Assembly (NCBI GenBank): GCA_031763025.1
Contig: JASSKH010000042.1
Span: 1,612,001 to 1,676,000 of the forward strand
Origin: Macrocystis pyrifera
Lineage: Eukaryota; Sar; Phaeophyceae; Laminariales; Laminariaceae
Direction of reading: 5' to 3'
DNA: 64,000 nt
Shown here piece after piece: positions 11,699-22,639 of this stretch. The notes beneath the pieces are model-generated. The model worked only from the letters and a program-made list of their open reading frames with translations. It was not told the origin of the DNA and ran no database searches. Numbering within the stretch: position 1 is the first letter of the stretch; each line of letters starts with the position of its first letter. The position numbers and the translations under genes are program-made.

Positions 11699-11924
11699 TG
11701 TGTTTTCTAAAAAGTGAGTGAGTTTTACAGGTTCTTGAACATGAGATATTCCCTTTTTTTTTTTTTTTCCTTTTTTCGGGGGATGAAGGCGAGAATCGAA
11801 CCACGGACCTCGCTCTTCATAATCTCACGTCCTGTCGACGACGCCATTGTAGGGAAATGTAGACTAAATGTTACGTAACAAACGCTACATGAATTTAAGG
11901 CTTATAAACTCGATTTCCACCACA
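11699..11924 (-). mobile_element. tRNA-derived SINE-like element, copy 2
   Basis: Reverse complement of the repeat at 8959-9172. It has ggttcgattct (B box), aatggcgtcgtcgacaggacg (A-box region), an A-rich run (T-run at about 11754-11768 on the plus strand), and the same head ending ccaccac. It abuts the 3' LTR of the Ty3 element on one side and the 2.0-kb TIR element on the other. Confidence 0.65.
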
Positions 11925-11928
11925 ATCA

Positions 11929-12559
11929 TGAAAGGATAACAGTTATTGAGACTGGAAGGGTAGCTTCCAGAGTTTAGATGAGATAGTTCGAACAGGCAGA
12001 GACGCAGTGGTCCAGGTCAAGGAGAAAGAAGAAGTTTTCGTGTATTGAACCCAGCGCGATGAGAGGCAAGAAGCGGACTAAACAGGAAGGGGCAACCGCA
12101 GTTGGTCCTTCCTGTCGATAGTTCTACCCAACTGCTTCAAGGTATTCATCTACAAGCGTCATTAACTTGCTCATACTCTGATCTATATCACTCGTATCTG
12201 TCTCTGCTATCGGCCAATGATCGACAACCTGACTACCGACATTCTCTCTAGACTGTCACTCTCTCGGGAAACACTCTCTGCTATTGGTTACGTACTCGAC
12301 TAGTCTCCAAGTTATCCGTCCTACTGCTAACAGTACTATTCTCTACAGCAACAGTCTTTGCTATCACAGAATAGTCGGTCCAACAGCAGTCTTACTCATA
12401 GTACTCACTCGTACGTACGTCAGTTAATTCTCTTACCACGGCAGGCCAGAGTCAGTCTCCATGTCAGGTACATCCTGGCATGAGAGGCTGACCTTTCTTT
12501 TCTACATCCCCGGCTATGTACCGCCTCCGTATATACTACTGAAACCCAATCTCACCTCA
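11929..12559 (-). repeat. 3' LTR of the Ty3-like element
   Basis: On the plus strand it starts tgaaaggataacagttattg and ends atctcacctca. It aligns over its whole length with 21310-21976 with several short indels, e.g. it lacks the aactgtcactctttta segment. The ends are TG...CA when read on the element's strand. Confidence 0.9.
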
Positions 12560-12837
12560 ATAGCCCATCCTGGTCCACTGTCGCCAACTTAGAGGGCGTG
12601 CAGTGGAACATCAGTATGTGATATTGCTCGCATGAAAAAAAAAAAAAAAAAAACCAAGTCAATAGTATTAGTCAGACCCGAAAAAAAATCATACCAAGTC
12701 AACAGCAGTGTCAGATCCTGAAAAATCAAAACCTACGACTACAATTCTCGTATCACAAAATATAATCCCCTTTTGTACGTACCCTAATTGTTGTACTACT
12801 CTGGTTTTCAACTGTATGCTCCTCCAAGTATTTTTAC

Positions 12838-13003
12838 TCTACCACAACCTCCCGGCTGTACTTCCTGTACTGAAGTTGCCATCCCTCCCTTTTTCTACTG
12901 CAACCGCCTGGCTGTACTTTCCGTACTGACGTTGCCGTCTCCCCCCTTTTTTCTGCTGCAACCGCCTGGCTGTACATTCCGTACTGAAGTTGCCGCCCCC
13001 CCC
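12838..13003. repeat. Tandem repeat, three units of about 56 bases
   Basis: The unit ctgcaaccgcctggctgtac...ccgtactgaagttgcc is repeated three times, ending in a C tract at about 12999-13010. It lies inside the 3' untranslated part of the LTR element, next to the chromodomain region. Confidence 0.85.
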
Positions 13004-13389
13004 CCCCCCCGGCCTATTACATTGCACTCCTCGCGTCCTATCTATTCCATTGATGGTGCATAGTTCTTGACACTCCGAGTTCTCTGGTGTACATGCCAGC
13101 ACCACGCGCCTCGCTCCTCGCTCACAGTTGTCAACGTCTCCTGAGATAGCCGCACGTTGTATTGCTTTCCCAGATCCAGCATTTTTATGGTATGCGGGAG
13201 CATGTTGTTCTCTGCGTCCTCCGCCACCCCGATCACTCTCGCCAGCTGCCAACGTGTTTGCGCCATTTTGAAATATATGTACGACCCAATGATTTCAGGT
13301 GGCCTTTCTCTGGTATCACAGCAAACAAAATATTCTGTCGGCACGTGTCTCTCGCCTTTTTCAAGTGCGATAGCTCGTCTAGCTACCTC

Positions 13390-14282
13390 CACTCTGTATC
13401 GACGATATTATGCATTTTCCCCCTCGACTTGAACGGGTTCTCCGCCCAATATTTTACTACGCAATTACCATACTGCTTTAATTCTTCCTCGTGCTCCCAC
13501 GTGGGTCGTTCCAGTCCAACCCAGTACGTATAATATTGCACTGCTATTTTACCACCTAGCCCTCTCGTCAGTCGACGTTTTGTTAATGTGCGGGGCGTTA
13601 CGCGATGAGTATCTAGTTCAGCATTCACATGGTCCGTTGTTAGATGAAACGGGGGTGAAATTTCCGAGTATTTATTCAGCACGTAATTACTCATGGACCA
13701 TGGTGAAAATCTCGGCGCGGTCGCCCCTGCGTGAGGGTTATAACATTTCTTGCACCGGTGTACTGCCTCCTTGTGCGCACAGTCCATCACCCAAGGTCTA
13801 AGCAGCAGCGGTACGTAGGTCCTCACCGGCTCATCTCCCAGCAGCCTCTCATACTGTCCTGGGTTTCGGTTAGGGCGATCATCAGGGGCACGCGACGGGC
13901 GTCGGACCAGTAACTTTTCAGAGGTCGGAAGCTCCATCAATTCCCCTTGCGATACTAACCGTTTCAACTCTACTACGTCTACCCCCGGACCTAACCCTTC
14001 CTCGGTTATATCACTGCTTGGTGTTTCATTTTCTATGCACGTCATTGCTATGTTAGCAGTACCATCTTTTTGCTGGGCAGCCGCCCAGTCTTTCGCGGTT
14101 TTCTGACACAACTTTCCCCCAAAAGCGCACGCTGCTTCGCTGTCTAGTTCCTCCTCATCTGCAAGTTCCGACGGTTCTGCTGCATTATTTTCCTGTCCTG
14201 TGCCTGCTGCTGCACCATCGTTTCTACCTCCCCCGTCTATGTCTATTACTGCCACATCCTGTATCGAACCTGGGTCCAACAA
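13390..14282 (-). pseudogene. Integrase remnant with chromodomain
   Basis: A 299-codon minus-strand frame. The first half has the pre-integrase pattern ELKRLVSQGELMELP ... LLVRRPS ... RTYVPLLLRPWVMDCAHKEAVH ... KKCYNPHAG, which resembles the H-H-C-C zinc-binding segment. The C-terminal part has QYYTYWVGLERPTWEHEEEL, a chromodomain-type YxVxWxG...TWE...EL motif. The DDE catalytic core that should lie between them is absent: only about 50 residues separate the two parts. This looks like an internal deletion. Related frames with the chromodomain C-terminal region extend to about 13042. Confidence 0.75.
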
Positions 14283-14563
14283 TTTTCCTCCCCTCCTTGG
14301 TCATCGGACATGCGTGTAACACTAAACCGGGTTCTAGCTGACCGCTGAATAGCCTACTCTCGTCAGGTTCACTTAACGGGCCGTCATCACGTATAACACA
14401 CTCTCGCGGACTTCCATTTTGTCTCGACTGGTACGATTCTCGTTTTCTGCCTCGCTGCATCAACTGCCAGGATAGCTGAGCTTGCTCATCCGTTGTTCGC
14501 GGCGCAATTTTGTGCTCAATCTCTGTCTCATTATCTCCCACCTCAAAACTGTTGTCGGTACGA

Positions 14564-14698
14564 CACTCCAGCCCACCCAAGCTGATGCCCCTCCTTCCAG
14601 TTGTTTGACACTCCAGCCCACCCAAGCTGATGCCTCTTCCTCCTTCGGTTTGACACTCCAGCCCACCCAGGCTGATGCCCCTCCTTCCCAAACTCGGC
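14564..14698 (-). repeat. Three 45-base repeats in the pol region
   Basis: Three in-frame copies of a 45-base unit, encoding a 15-residue block beginning RGISLGGLECQT, lie between RNase H and the integrase remnant. In-frame conservation suggests the duplication arose while the polyprotein was still coding. Confidence 0.9.
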
Positions 14699-14789
14699 TG
14701 TATTCCACTGGCACCTATAAAGTAAACGTCCACATCCGTAGGGTCAGTCAGACGTAAGTTATCACAGGTTTCTTCCTCTGTTGCAGGCA

Positions 14790-16516
14790 ATGGCAACCGG
14801 GACATAAGGTCTGCCTTTCCATTCAATTTTCCCGGTCTATATACCAGTTTTATAGCTGTACGCGCTTAGAAAATCAAACCATCTCTGTACGCGGTTAACT
14901 TTCGTGGCCAAGCTCTCGAGGTTTTTAAGCGGCTGATGATCGCTTATCACTATGAATGGTATACCGTAAAACAACTGCCGATTTTTCTTGACTGCCCACA
15001 CGATAGCTGCCTGCACATTCAAGCTCGGTGGTGCTCCAGTTTTTCTCGTTTGGGAGCGTAGATCCGCTCAAAAAACTAATCGGGCGAGTCGTACCGTCGC
15101 TCTGGTCTTGCTCTATCACTGCACCTAACCCGTCCGCAGACGCGTCTGTAATCAACTGAAACGGTCGGTCACCGGAAATTGCTGCTGCAAAATCGGGAAA
15201 CGCCAATACCTTGGGACTCGCTAGTTGCGCTAAAAGGTCCTGCACTATTTGCGTATGTTCCAGAGTGAATTCAAACTTTACCCCCTTCTTCAGCAATGAG
15301 TTCAGTGTCTTTGTTACCGCGGCCATTTTAGGTAGAGACTTCCTGTACCCTACCCCTCCCATGCGTGAGCGCAGCTGGCTAACATTTGTGGGCATCGGCA
15401 TCTTCAATAATGCTTCTACTTCTCCAGGATCCGGTGCTATCCTCTCAGCCGTTACTCTGTGGCCCAAAAATGTCACTACCTTTACCCCTAGGTGTGCTTT
15501 CTTTGATGCTAGTTTCAAATTGAAAATGGTGAGTCGTTTAAAGAAATTATGTAGATCTTTGACATGCTCTTCTCCGTTTTTCGAAAAACAGATTATATCG
15601 TCAATAAGCAACTGCACTCGCTCCAACCCCTCGCATACACGGAGTATGATTGACTGGAACCACCCTGGGCTCGATGCTAGGCCCATCGGCATGACCGTCC
15701 ATTCCCAATTTCCTGATTGCGTGCACACTGCTGTCAAGGGAACAGAGTCCTCATGTATTGAACACTGGAAAAATCCGCTCACCAAATCCATCGTACTAAA
15801 AACATGAGCTCCTCCTAAGTCAGCTAACAAGTCGTCAACCGTTGGCAACGGCAAAACTGGTATGACAGACTGCGCGTTTACCCTCCTGTAGTTACATGTG
15901 ATCCTGATTCTGCCGTCCGATTTCGCGATCACCACCAAGGGGCTCGACCAATTGGAATATGATCTGCGCAATATTCCCGCCAACACTAAGTTATCGATCT
16001 CTGTTTGGACTTTTGCTGCCAGTACTGGAGAGTGACGGTATGGACTCTGTTTGACTGGTCTCGCATCGCTTTTCAGTATAATGCGGAACGGTCTACTGTG
16101 ACATGTCCTAAATCAGTGCTGTGATGTGAAAAGCGGTGCTCATAACTACACAGCAATTCTGCCAGAGCATCAATATCTGCTACTTTCCACAACTCTTTTT
16201 CGAAATCGAAATTTATTTCGTGTAAATGCGGTGGTACCCTTTGCCACATTTTTACAAAAGCTGCACTCTGGTCGTCATTTAAACTATCCAAAACTTCTTG
16301 CGGGATTTCGCGAGGTTTCTTCGTTTCCGCAGCTTCTACTGCATTAATCTCTCCAGACAGGGTGGGCATTAACTGTGCTTTTGTCAAATCACTCTTGATT
16401 AAAGGTGCACCCCCTACTCCCAATGTCATGCCTGGCATCATTACGTATGGTTGATGTTCCGTGTGTCGTAGCGGGGTTTTAGAGGTACCGGCCTCTACTA
16501 TAGCTTCCCGGGGCAA
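14790..16516 (-). pseudogene. Ty3-type reverse transcriptase and RNase H
   Basis: In minus-strand order: a linker with FEKELWKVADIDALAELL and FSHHSTDLG (16516-16073); then RT with SNWSSPLVVIAKSDGRIRI, YRRVNAQSVIPVLPLPT, FSTMDLVSGFFQ, MPMGLASSPGWFQ and the active-site LLIDDIICFSKN; then RNase H with LITDASADGLGAVIEQ. The frame breaks near 15020 (STTELEC continues as QAAIVWAVKKNRQLFYG in another frame) and again near 14830, before GKLNGKADLMSRLP. The order and motifs are typical of Ty3 elements. It cannot yield a complete pol product as it stands. Confidence 0.9.
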
Positions 16517-16764
16517 CCAGCCTTTGTTAAATCACATACATTCGGGCGCCGCCGTACCGTCTGTATTAGTGATATCGACTTTAACCCATGCCATCCCGTT
16601 CGGAAGTGTACATCGTTTTCCCGAAAAACGTGCAACCACAACCCCCTTTGTACTAGTTTCTATTAATCCTACTGCACTATTGACCCAATACGAATACCTT
16701 TGTGTGTTCTCAACGGTCACTCTCTCGTACTGTAAACGTCAGCATTGTTTCTTTGTCGTTTATG

Positions 16765-17322
16765 TCAAACGTATTTTCTGGTTGGAAATTCCGCCCAACC
16801 ATCACGTCCTAAAAGTACTGCATGAGTCATGGCTTCATCTGGTACGACGTGTGCTATACTACCAAACAAACTGACTGCGCTCTCCCATTCTCTGAGGTTA
16901 TCCCTCTTTCTCCTCCCATCTGAATGTTCAGTCGTACTCTGCTGTTTGTGGCTAAAGGTATACCGTGAAATCCTCCCTATATTCTTTCTGGTATTTCTGT
17001 TACCCCATTTCTGGAAGCTGCCCCACATCTCAACATCTGTTGCCATACCTTGCTTTGGATGAAAGAGGACGGGCTCCCAGTGTCCAGCAGTACGGTGCAA
17101 GTTTGTGTACGCGTAGCTTTGGATCCCCCAAAAATCTGAGCTCGTGCCGTATGACGTCTTTTGTCCAGCGTCACCTCTCCTCCCCACGGCACGCGTAAAT
17201 TCTGGCACGTAGTCTGCTCGTTCACCACTCTCGATCTCCTCCTGACACAGTGGGAAAACGTTGGGTAGCGTTATATTGCTCAGGTTGTGCGTGGGTTCAA
17301 GTGTATATATGCTGTCTGGCAT
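16765..17322 (-). pseudogene. Retroviral-type aspartic protease region
   Basis: One frame contains CTVLLDTGSPSSFIQSKVWQQM, the DTGS active-site loop and following strand of a retropepsin. Other parts of the domain are in other frames (PNVFPLCQEE upstream, AVLLGRDGWAEF downstream, the latter like the usual ILGRD motif), so the domain is frame-broken. Confidence 0.8.
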
Positions 17323-18189
17323 ACCCGGCTTACTCGAAAAATTCCCCCCTGAACGCTGCTACTTCTATCAAGGCTCGGTGTATTTGAGGTCATGCTGGAT
17401 ACATCAACATTTTGTTACGGTCGCTTTGCCGTCTGTCGCTCAAATATGGTTGGCATTATATCTACTCCCGTATTATTTTTCGCTCGCAAGCGTCGTACCC
17501 TCCTTTCTGTGTTTCCACTTACCACGTTACCAGTCCACGATATTTTCTTCAACTACGGGCGGGGAAAACTCGCCGGGCTTTGCTGGGTAGACAAGGCGTC
17601 GCTCCCCTATTATCACCTCCCCGGGCTCTAAAACTATTACCGGTGGGGAGTATCTCTCTCTTCAACTGTACATTTGAAGCAGGCGTGCCCTTCGCCCTGT
17701 TGACAGTGACAGCAGACAAGTGGCTCATGTTCGGCATGACTCTGAACCAACACACTCAACGATTTTACGTTGCTTCGAACTTGCGTTTTCCTCGGTAGCT
17801 TACACCGTATCCTTACGCCGTCCGGACGGCCAAGCCCGCCCGCCACCCTACTGCTAACAGTGACGGAGCTTGTGCAAAGCGGTGGTACTAGGGTGGAAGC
17901 GCACGATCGGACGTCGGGGTGATTACTTCCGCACTCTCCAGAAAGACGACAACCAACTACGCCTCCACTCTTACCGTTAATAGGTAGATTGTATCCTACC
18001 CCATGACTTGGATTCGCGTTGTGCACCGCGGTTCCCGTCGTAACCTTCCTTGCATTCGATGATGCTGTGAGGGCCCCCCCTCTTCCTCCGGACTCCCTCC
18101 TCCCGGACGTTCCTTGATCTGTGTGGGGATAAGAAAGAAGAAACGGGGGCCGTGATGCTACCGGCAAGTCGACCTCCTTTGATTACCGT

Positions 18190-18672
18190 TGCAGCTTCAG
18201 ACTTCTCCTCTTTCGCGGGCCTCTCTGCGGTTGGCGTGCCGTTGACACAACCGCTGTTGCCACCTTCTCCAACGTCTCCTTACCCCTTCCGGTGAGCCTT
18301 CTCCTATTTCAGGGTTTATAATTTGGGATCGATTCATGTATGCAGCAGGACAGTCTCTCTTGCAAAGTGTGTATCTTCCGCACAATTTAAACATCTCGGA
18401 CCAAAGGCTCGGCGTGCAGCATCTTTGGCCTCACGCGAATTATATCTGATATAGAATGCAGGTTCTTTATTACTTCTACCGAAGCCCCCTCGGCTCTGTA
18501 ATACCATATGAACCTTCTCAAATTCCATATCCTCATCCTGATAATCAGCCCCTCTCTGATCTATTGACATGACTGCCCCAAACCTCTGACTATGGAAGGC
18601 TTTTGCATACGTTCTTGACCTCGTCATCATTGGCGTACCTCCTCCATTTCTCCTAGATGACGCACTAGCCAC
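18190..18672 (-). pseudogene. Gag C-terminal part with zinc knuckle
   Basis: A minus-strand frame ends ...FGPRCLNCAEDTHFARE, the first part of a CCHC knuckle (C-x2-C-x4-H). The closing cysteine appears in an overlapping frame as CKRDCPAAYMN, so a frameshift splits the knuckle near 18340-18390. Its upstream side is interrupted by the inverted copy at 18692-19465. Confidence 0.75.
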
Positions 18673-18691
18673 CGACTGGTTTAATGAAAGC

Positions 18692-20294
18692 TTTGCAGCA
18701 TCCCTCTCTGAGGGCGACTCAATAAAAACTGACCAAAAAGATAGCGTGCCCGATAAAACACCTCACCAGATCCACCACCCCAAGTACAGACCGGGAAAGT
18801 GGGGGGACAAATTTGCGGCACTGACACTTGATGACAACCCTACCACCCCACCCTCGTGGTCACGTGAAACGGAACAGGAACGAGCCAAGGCTTCGGCGAG
18901 GGAGGCAGAAGCCAAATACCGCCGAGCCGGAGAAGCCGTTGCTGAACTAGGAAAAAGGGGAGAGGCGGCGCAGTTGCGACAGGCGGCAGCAGCTGAAAGA
19001 GCTGCTGAGAGTCAGAGAAAGCACCAAGTGGCCGTATCTGCCCTGGAGTGGATCGCATCAGAGAAGCAAAGGAGCGGATGTTGAGGGAAAAGGAGGAAGA
19101 CATTAGAGCCGCAGAGATGGGTGTGCAGAAAAAGGAGCAGGAGGTAAAGAGCTCAGTATCCACCCTGCGCAAGGAAAGAGTAGCGGCGGAGGCGGTAGAG
19201 GACGAAATCAAAGGAAATAGGGCTCTCAGGGAAAAACTGGGGAAGGGTCTATTGAAGGGAGCGGCACGATCTCCACTGGAGCGGAACCCGCCACCGCTGC
19301 ACGACCCCACCAAACCGACATTAAAAGCCGTCAATCAGCGGGCGGTAGATCCGACGGGCATGGTCCAAAGACAACGCAGAAGAGAAGACGGAGAAAACCG
19401 AAAGTTCTAGGAATTTGCAGAAATGACCGCAAAATACCCCCACATGTCTGCTGGTTCTTGTTGGTAAATCAACGGGAGCAAAACAACCCGCAGCAACAAG
19501 AACCAGCATACATGCGGGGGTATTTTGCGGTCATTTCTGCAAATTCCTAGAACTTTCGGTTTTCTCCGTCTTCTCTTCTGCGTTGTCTTTGGTCGGTGTG
19601 GGTCCAGCAACCTTCTTCGGGATCATGCCCGTCGGATCTACCGCCCGCTGATTGACGGCTTTTAATGTCGGTTTGGTGGGGTCGTGCAGCGGTGGCGGGT
19701 TCCGCTCCAGTGGAGATCGTGCCGCTCCCTTCAATAGACCCTTCCCCAGTTTTTCCCTGAGAGCCCTATTTCCTTTGATTTCGTCCTCTACCGCCTCCGC
19801 CGCTACTCTTTCCTTGCGCAGGGTGGATACTGAGCTCTTTACCTCCTGCTCCTTTTTCTGCACACCCATCTCTGCGGCTCTAATGTCTTCCTCCTTTTCC
19901 CTCAACATCCGCTCCTTTGCTTCTCTGATGCGATCCACTCCAGGGCAGATACGGCCACTTGGTGCTTTCTCTGATTCTCAGCAGCTCTTTCAGCTGCTGC
20001 CGCCTGTCGCAACTGCGCCGCCTCTCCCCTGTTTCCTAGTTCAGCAACGGCTTCTCGGGCTCGGCGGTATTTAGCTTCTGCCTCCCTCGCCGAAGCCTTG
20101 GCTCGTTCCTGTTCCGTTTCACGTGACCACGAGGGTGGGGTGGTAGGGTTGTCAACAAGTGTCAGTGCCGCAAATCTGTTCCCCCACTCTCCCGGTCTGT
20201 ACTTGGTGTGGTGGATCTGGTGAGGTGTTTTATCGGGCACGCTATCTTTTTGGTCAGTTTTTAATGAGTCGCCCTCAGAGAGGGATGCTGCAAA
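18692..20294. repeat. Large palindrome, arms of about 0.8 kb
   Basis: The plus strand from 18692 (tttgcagcatccctctctga) to about 19465 is repeated as reverse complement from about 20294 down to about 19494, leaving a spacer of roughly 28 bases. The arms encode the same coiled-coil segment (REAKERMLREKEEDIRAAEM). They differ by scattered substitutions and a roughly 27-base deletion in the left arm near 19365. The right arm continues into the rest of gag, so it is the original and the left arm is the inverted copy. Confidence 0.9.
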
Positions 20295-21286
20295 CTCCGC
20301 ATCCTTTTCCAGGATTTCGTCTTCTCTCGCTACCATTTCATTCTCCTCGTCTTGGAGATGGCGTGCGAGTTTTTCGTCCTCGCGGTAAAGCGAGGAGCGG
20401 AAAGGGACAAAACCGGTGCATTCATGCCTGAGATGAGCTTGCCTGTGGGAACTATGGCTCCCCCCGGGCCAGCTGCTGTCTCTAGGCAGCGTCCTGAATC
20501 TAGCGGGGCAATTCCCAGGATGGAACGTTTCTCGTCATAGGTCACACTCTCCAAAAGAGACTTCAGTGTCTCAACCAGGCTCTCACGTACCTCCTTCGTG
20601 TCCGCCGCCTGCTTCTCGCGGAATGACTGGATGGTTGGAGCTTTGGGCTCCGGGCCCTTGCCTCCTCCGTACTGGTCCTTACCCTTTCCTGTGGGCTTGC
20701 GTGCGATTTCAGCGTAGGAAGGGCTGGGCGGGGTTGTAGGAATGCGATCTTCACCCTCCTCCGTGTCGCTCACATTGGGGCTCATGTCAATCCCAGGCGC
20801 CAGGATCTTTGCGCCGCTGCGCACTACGTCGCCTTGCGCATCATCACTGGTGCCATCCTACTCTTTGGGCTGTTCCTGGTCCTTTCCAGGGCTCATGCCT
20901 TCCTTTTTGGGCAGTTTTGCACTCCTGCCACTCGGGGAGAGTGAGGATGCATTGTCAGTTAGGTGGCTTGCAAGCCTCGCCGCCTTAGGTTCATGTTTGA
21001 CCGACAACGTCGTGTCAGCTGCTATGGCAGCAGAGAGGTACCTCCCCACTTCCGGTGCTTGGCCCTTGCCAGCACTATCGGATATCTCTTCCGGTGCTTG
21101 GCCTTTGCCAGCACTATCGGATACTACTTCTGGGCCCTTTTCTTTGCTGACCCTCGCGGAGAGCCTAGGCGTGGCCACGGGCTTGAGTCCTGAAACTTCC
21201 TTCCTCCCTCCAGATTTCGTTTTGGGTTGGTACGACATACTTTTACGTGTTTTCTTACTTCTCCGCTCGAACGCTAGCTCTGTCAA
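19531..21286 (-). pseudogene. Gag-like coiled-coil region
   Basis: Consecutive minus-strand frames: 21286-20858 (Lys/Ser-rich, with SDSAGKGQAPE repeated), 20824-20330 (Pro/Lys-rich, then a helix with SFREKQAADTKEVRESLVET), 20336-19902 and 19938-19531 (long charged helices such as EAVAELGNRGEAAQLRQAAA, ending AEEKTEKTESSRNLQK). Breaks between frames show decay. I see no known capsid signature; the gag assignment rests on position between the 5' LTR and the zinc knuckle. Confidence 0.6.
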
Positions 21287-21309
21287 GTCCTAAAGTCGGA
21301 CGACGCCGA

Positions 21310-21976
21310 TGAAAGGATAACAGTTATTGAAACTGTCACTCTTTTAGACTGGAAGGGTAGCTTCCAGAGTTCAGATGATACTTCGAACAGGCAGAGACGC
21401 AGTGGTCCAGGTGTCCAGGTCAAGGAGAAAGAAGAAGAAGAAGTTTTCGTGTATTGAACCCAGCGCGATGAGAGGCAAGAAGCGGACTAAACAGGAAGAG
21501 GCAACCACAGTTGGTCCTTCCTGTCGGTAGTTCTACCCAACTGCTTCAAGGTATTCATCTACAAGAGTCATTACCTTGTTCATACTCGGATCTATATTAC
21601 TCGTATCTGTCTCTGCTCAGGGTGCTATCGGCCAATGATCGACAACCTGACTACCGACATTCTCTCTAGACTGTCACTCTCTCGGGAAACACTCTCTGCT
21701 ATTGGTTAGGTACTCGATTAGTCTCCAAGCAATCCGTCCTACTGCTAACAGTACTATTCTCTACAGCAACAGTCTTTGCTATCACAGAATAGCCAGTCCA
21801 ACAGCAGTCTTACTCATAGTACTCACTCATACGTACGTCAGTTAGTTCTCTTACCACGGCAGGCCAGAGTCAGTCTCCATCATGTCAGGTACATCCTGGC
21901 ATGAGGCTGACCTTTCTTTTCTACATCCCCGGCTATGTACCGCCTCCGAATACTACTGAAACTCAATATCACCTCA
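21310..21976 (-). repeat. 5' LTR of the Ty3-like element
   Basis: It aligns with 11929-12559. Immediately inside it (minus strand from 21309) is tcggcgtcgtccgacttt, the expected primer-binding position, but I cannot match it to a specific tRNA 3' end. Confidence 0.9.
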
Positions 21977-22639
21977 AACAATAAGCGATCAAGCGGATAA
22001 GCAGTAAGACCCGACGCTGTGATGGCTTCCGCTGTTCGACTGATGGCCGTGACGAGTCATGGGTTATCACATTCGTGCGCTTCGGCAGCTCTCCGAAGGT
22101 GACAGTGAAGGCGTTGGCGCATAAATTGGTTAGTAGTCGCTTCTATGTTGTCGAGACATGATGGGCATCATTGGTTTTTTTGTGGCACTTGGTTAGGGTC
22201 CATACGTATCATAACACACAACAAATGCATACCTGGTACAGCACAGCAGCACCGCCGCCCTATCATACCATATCAGCATCCTGGTATTGCACTCGTAGCC
22301 GTCTAGGCGTTTTTGGTGTGCACAGGCCACTCTGCTGCACTATGATACTGCTGCGCCAAGTGGATTAGCATCCCTGCCATCAAAGGTAGTCCAGCTGTGG
22401 CCTACTGCGAGGAGGCGGAGAGCGTTTCGGCGAACAACAACCCAGCCTCCAACCCTGCATCGTTCTGGTCGTGATTCCCTTTTGCTCAAGCCAAGTGACA
22501 GCAGTAGTCAGTCCTTTGCCTCCTTGCAGACGTCGTTGTACCTTTCGTACTGACATGTGTGGAGCTCTTGTCGAGCCCGATACGAATGCTGTCTATGCTG
22601 CGACAACCTTGGGACCTCAGAACTCGCTAGCTCCGCGGC
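21977..22639. other. Spacer between the LTR element and the L1 gene
   Basis: No open frame of note and no recognised repeat. It must contain the promoter of the L1 gene that starts at 22640, but I see no clear TATA or initiator element. Confidence 0.4.

Larger units (their letters stand above)
11929..21976 (-). mobile_element. Ty3/chromovirus-like LTR retrotransposon, decayed
   Basis: Two direct repeats of about 631 and 667 bases (11929-12559 and 21310-21976) have TG...CA ends on the minus strand. Between them, in minus-strand order, lie gag-like coiled-coil frames, a zinc knuckle, an aspartic protease with DTGS, reverse transcriptase with an IDD box, RNase H, an integrase zinc-binding remnant and a chromodomain. 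That order and the chromodomain fit Ty3-type chromoviruses. Reading frames are broken repeatedly, the integrase core is not visible, and the gag region holds a large palindrome, so it should be inactive. The five bases outside the LTRs (aatca and aacaa) do not match, so no clean target duplication is seen. Confidence 0.9.

Noticed and set aside
14284-14826. Host gene with three 15-residue repeats
   Set aside because: It is in frame order with RNase H and integrase parts of the LTR element.
11924-21981. Five-base target duplication for the LTR element
   Set aside because: The flanking bases aatca and aacaa do not match, and the end next to the SINE may have been altered.
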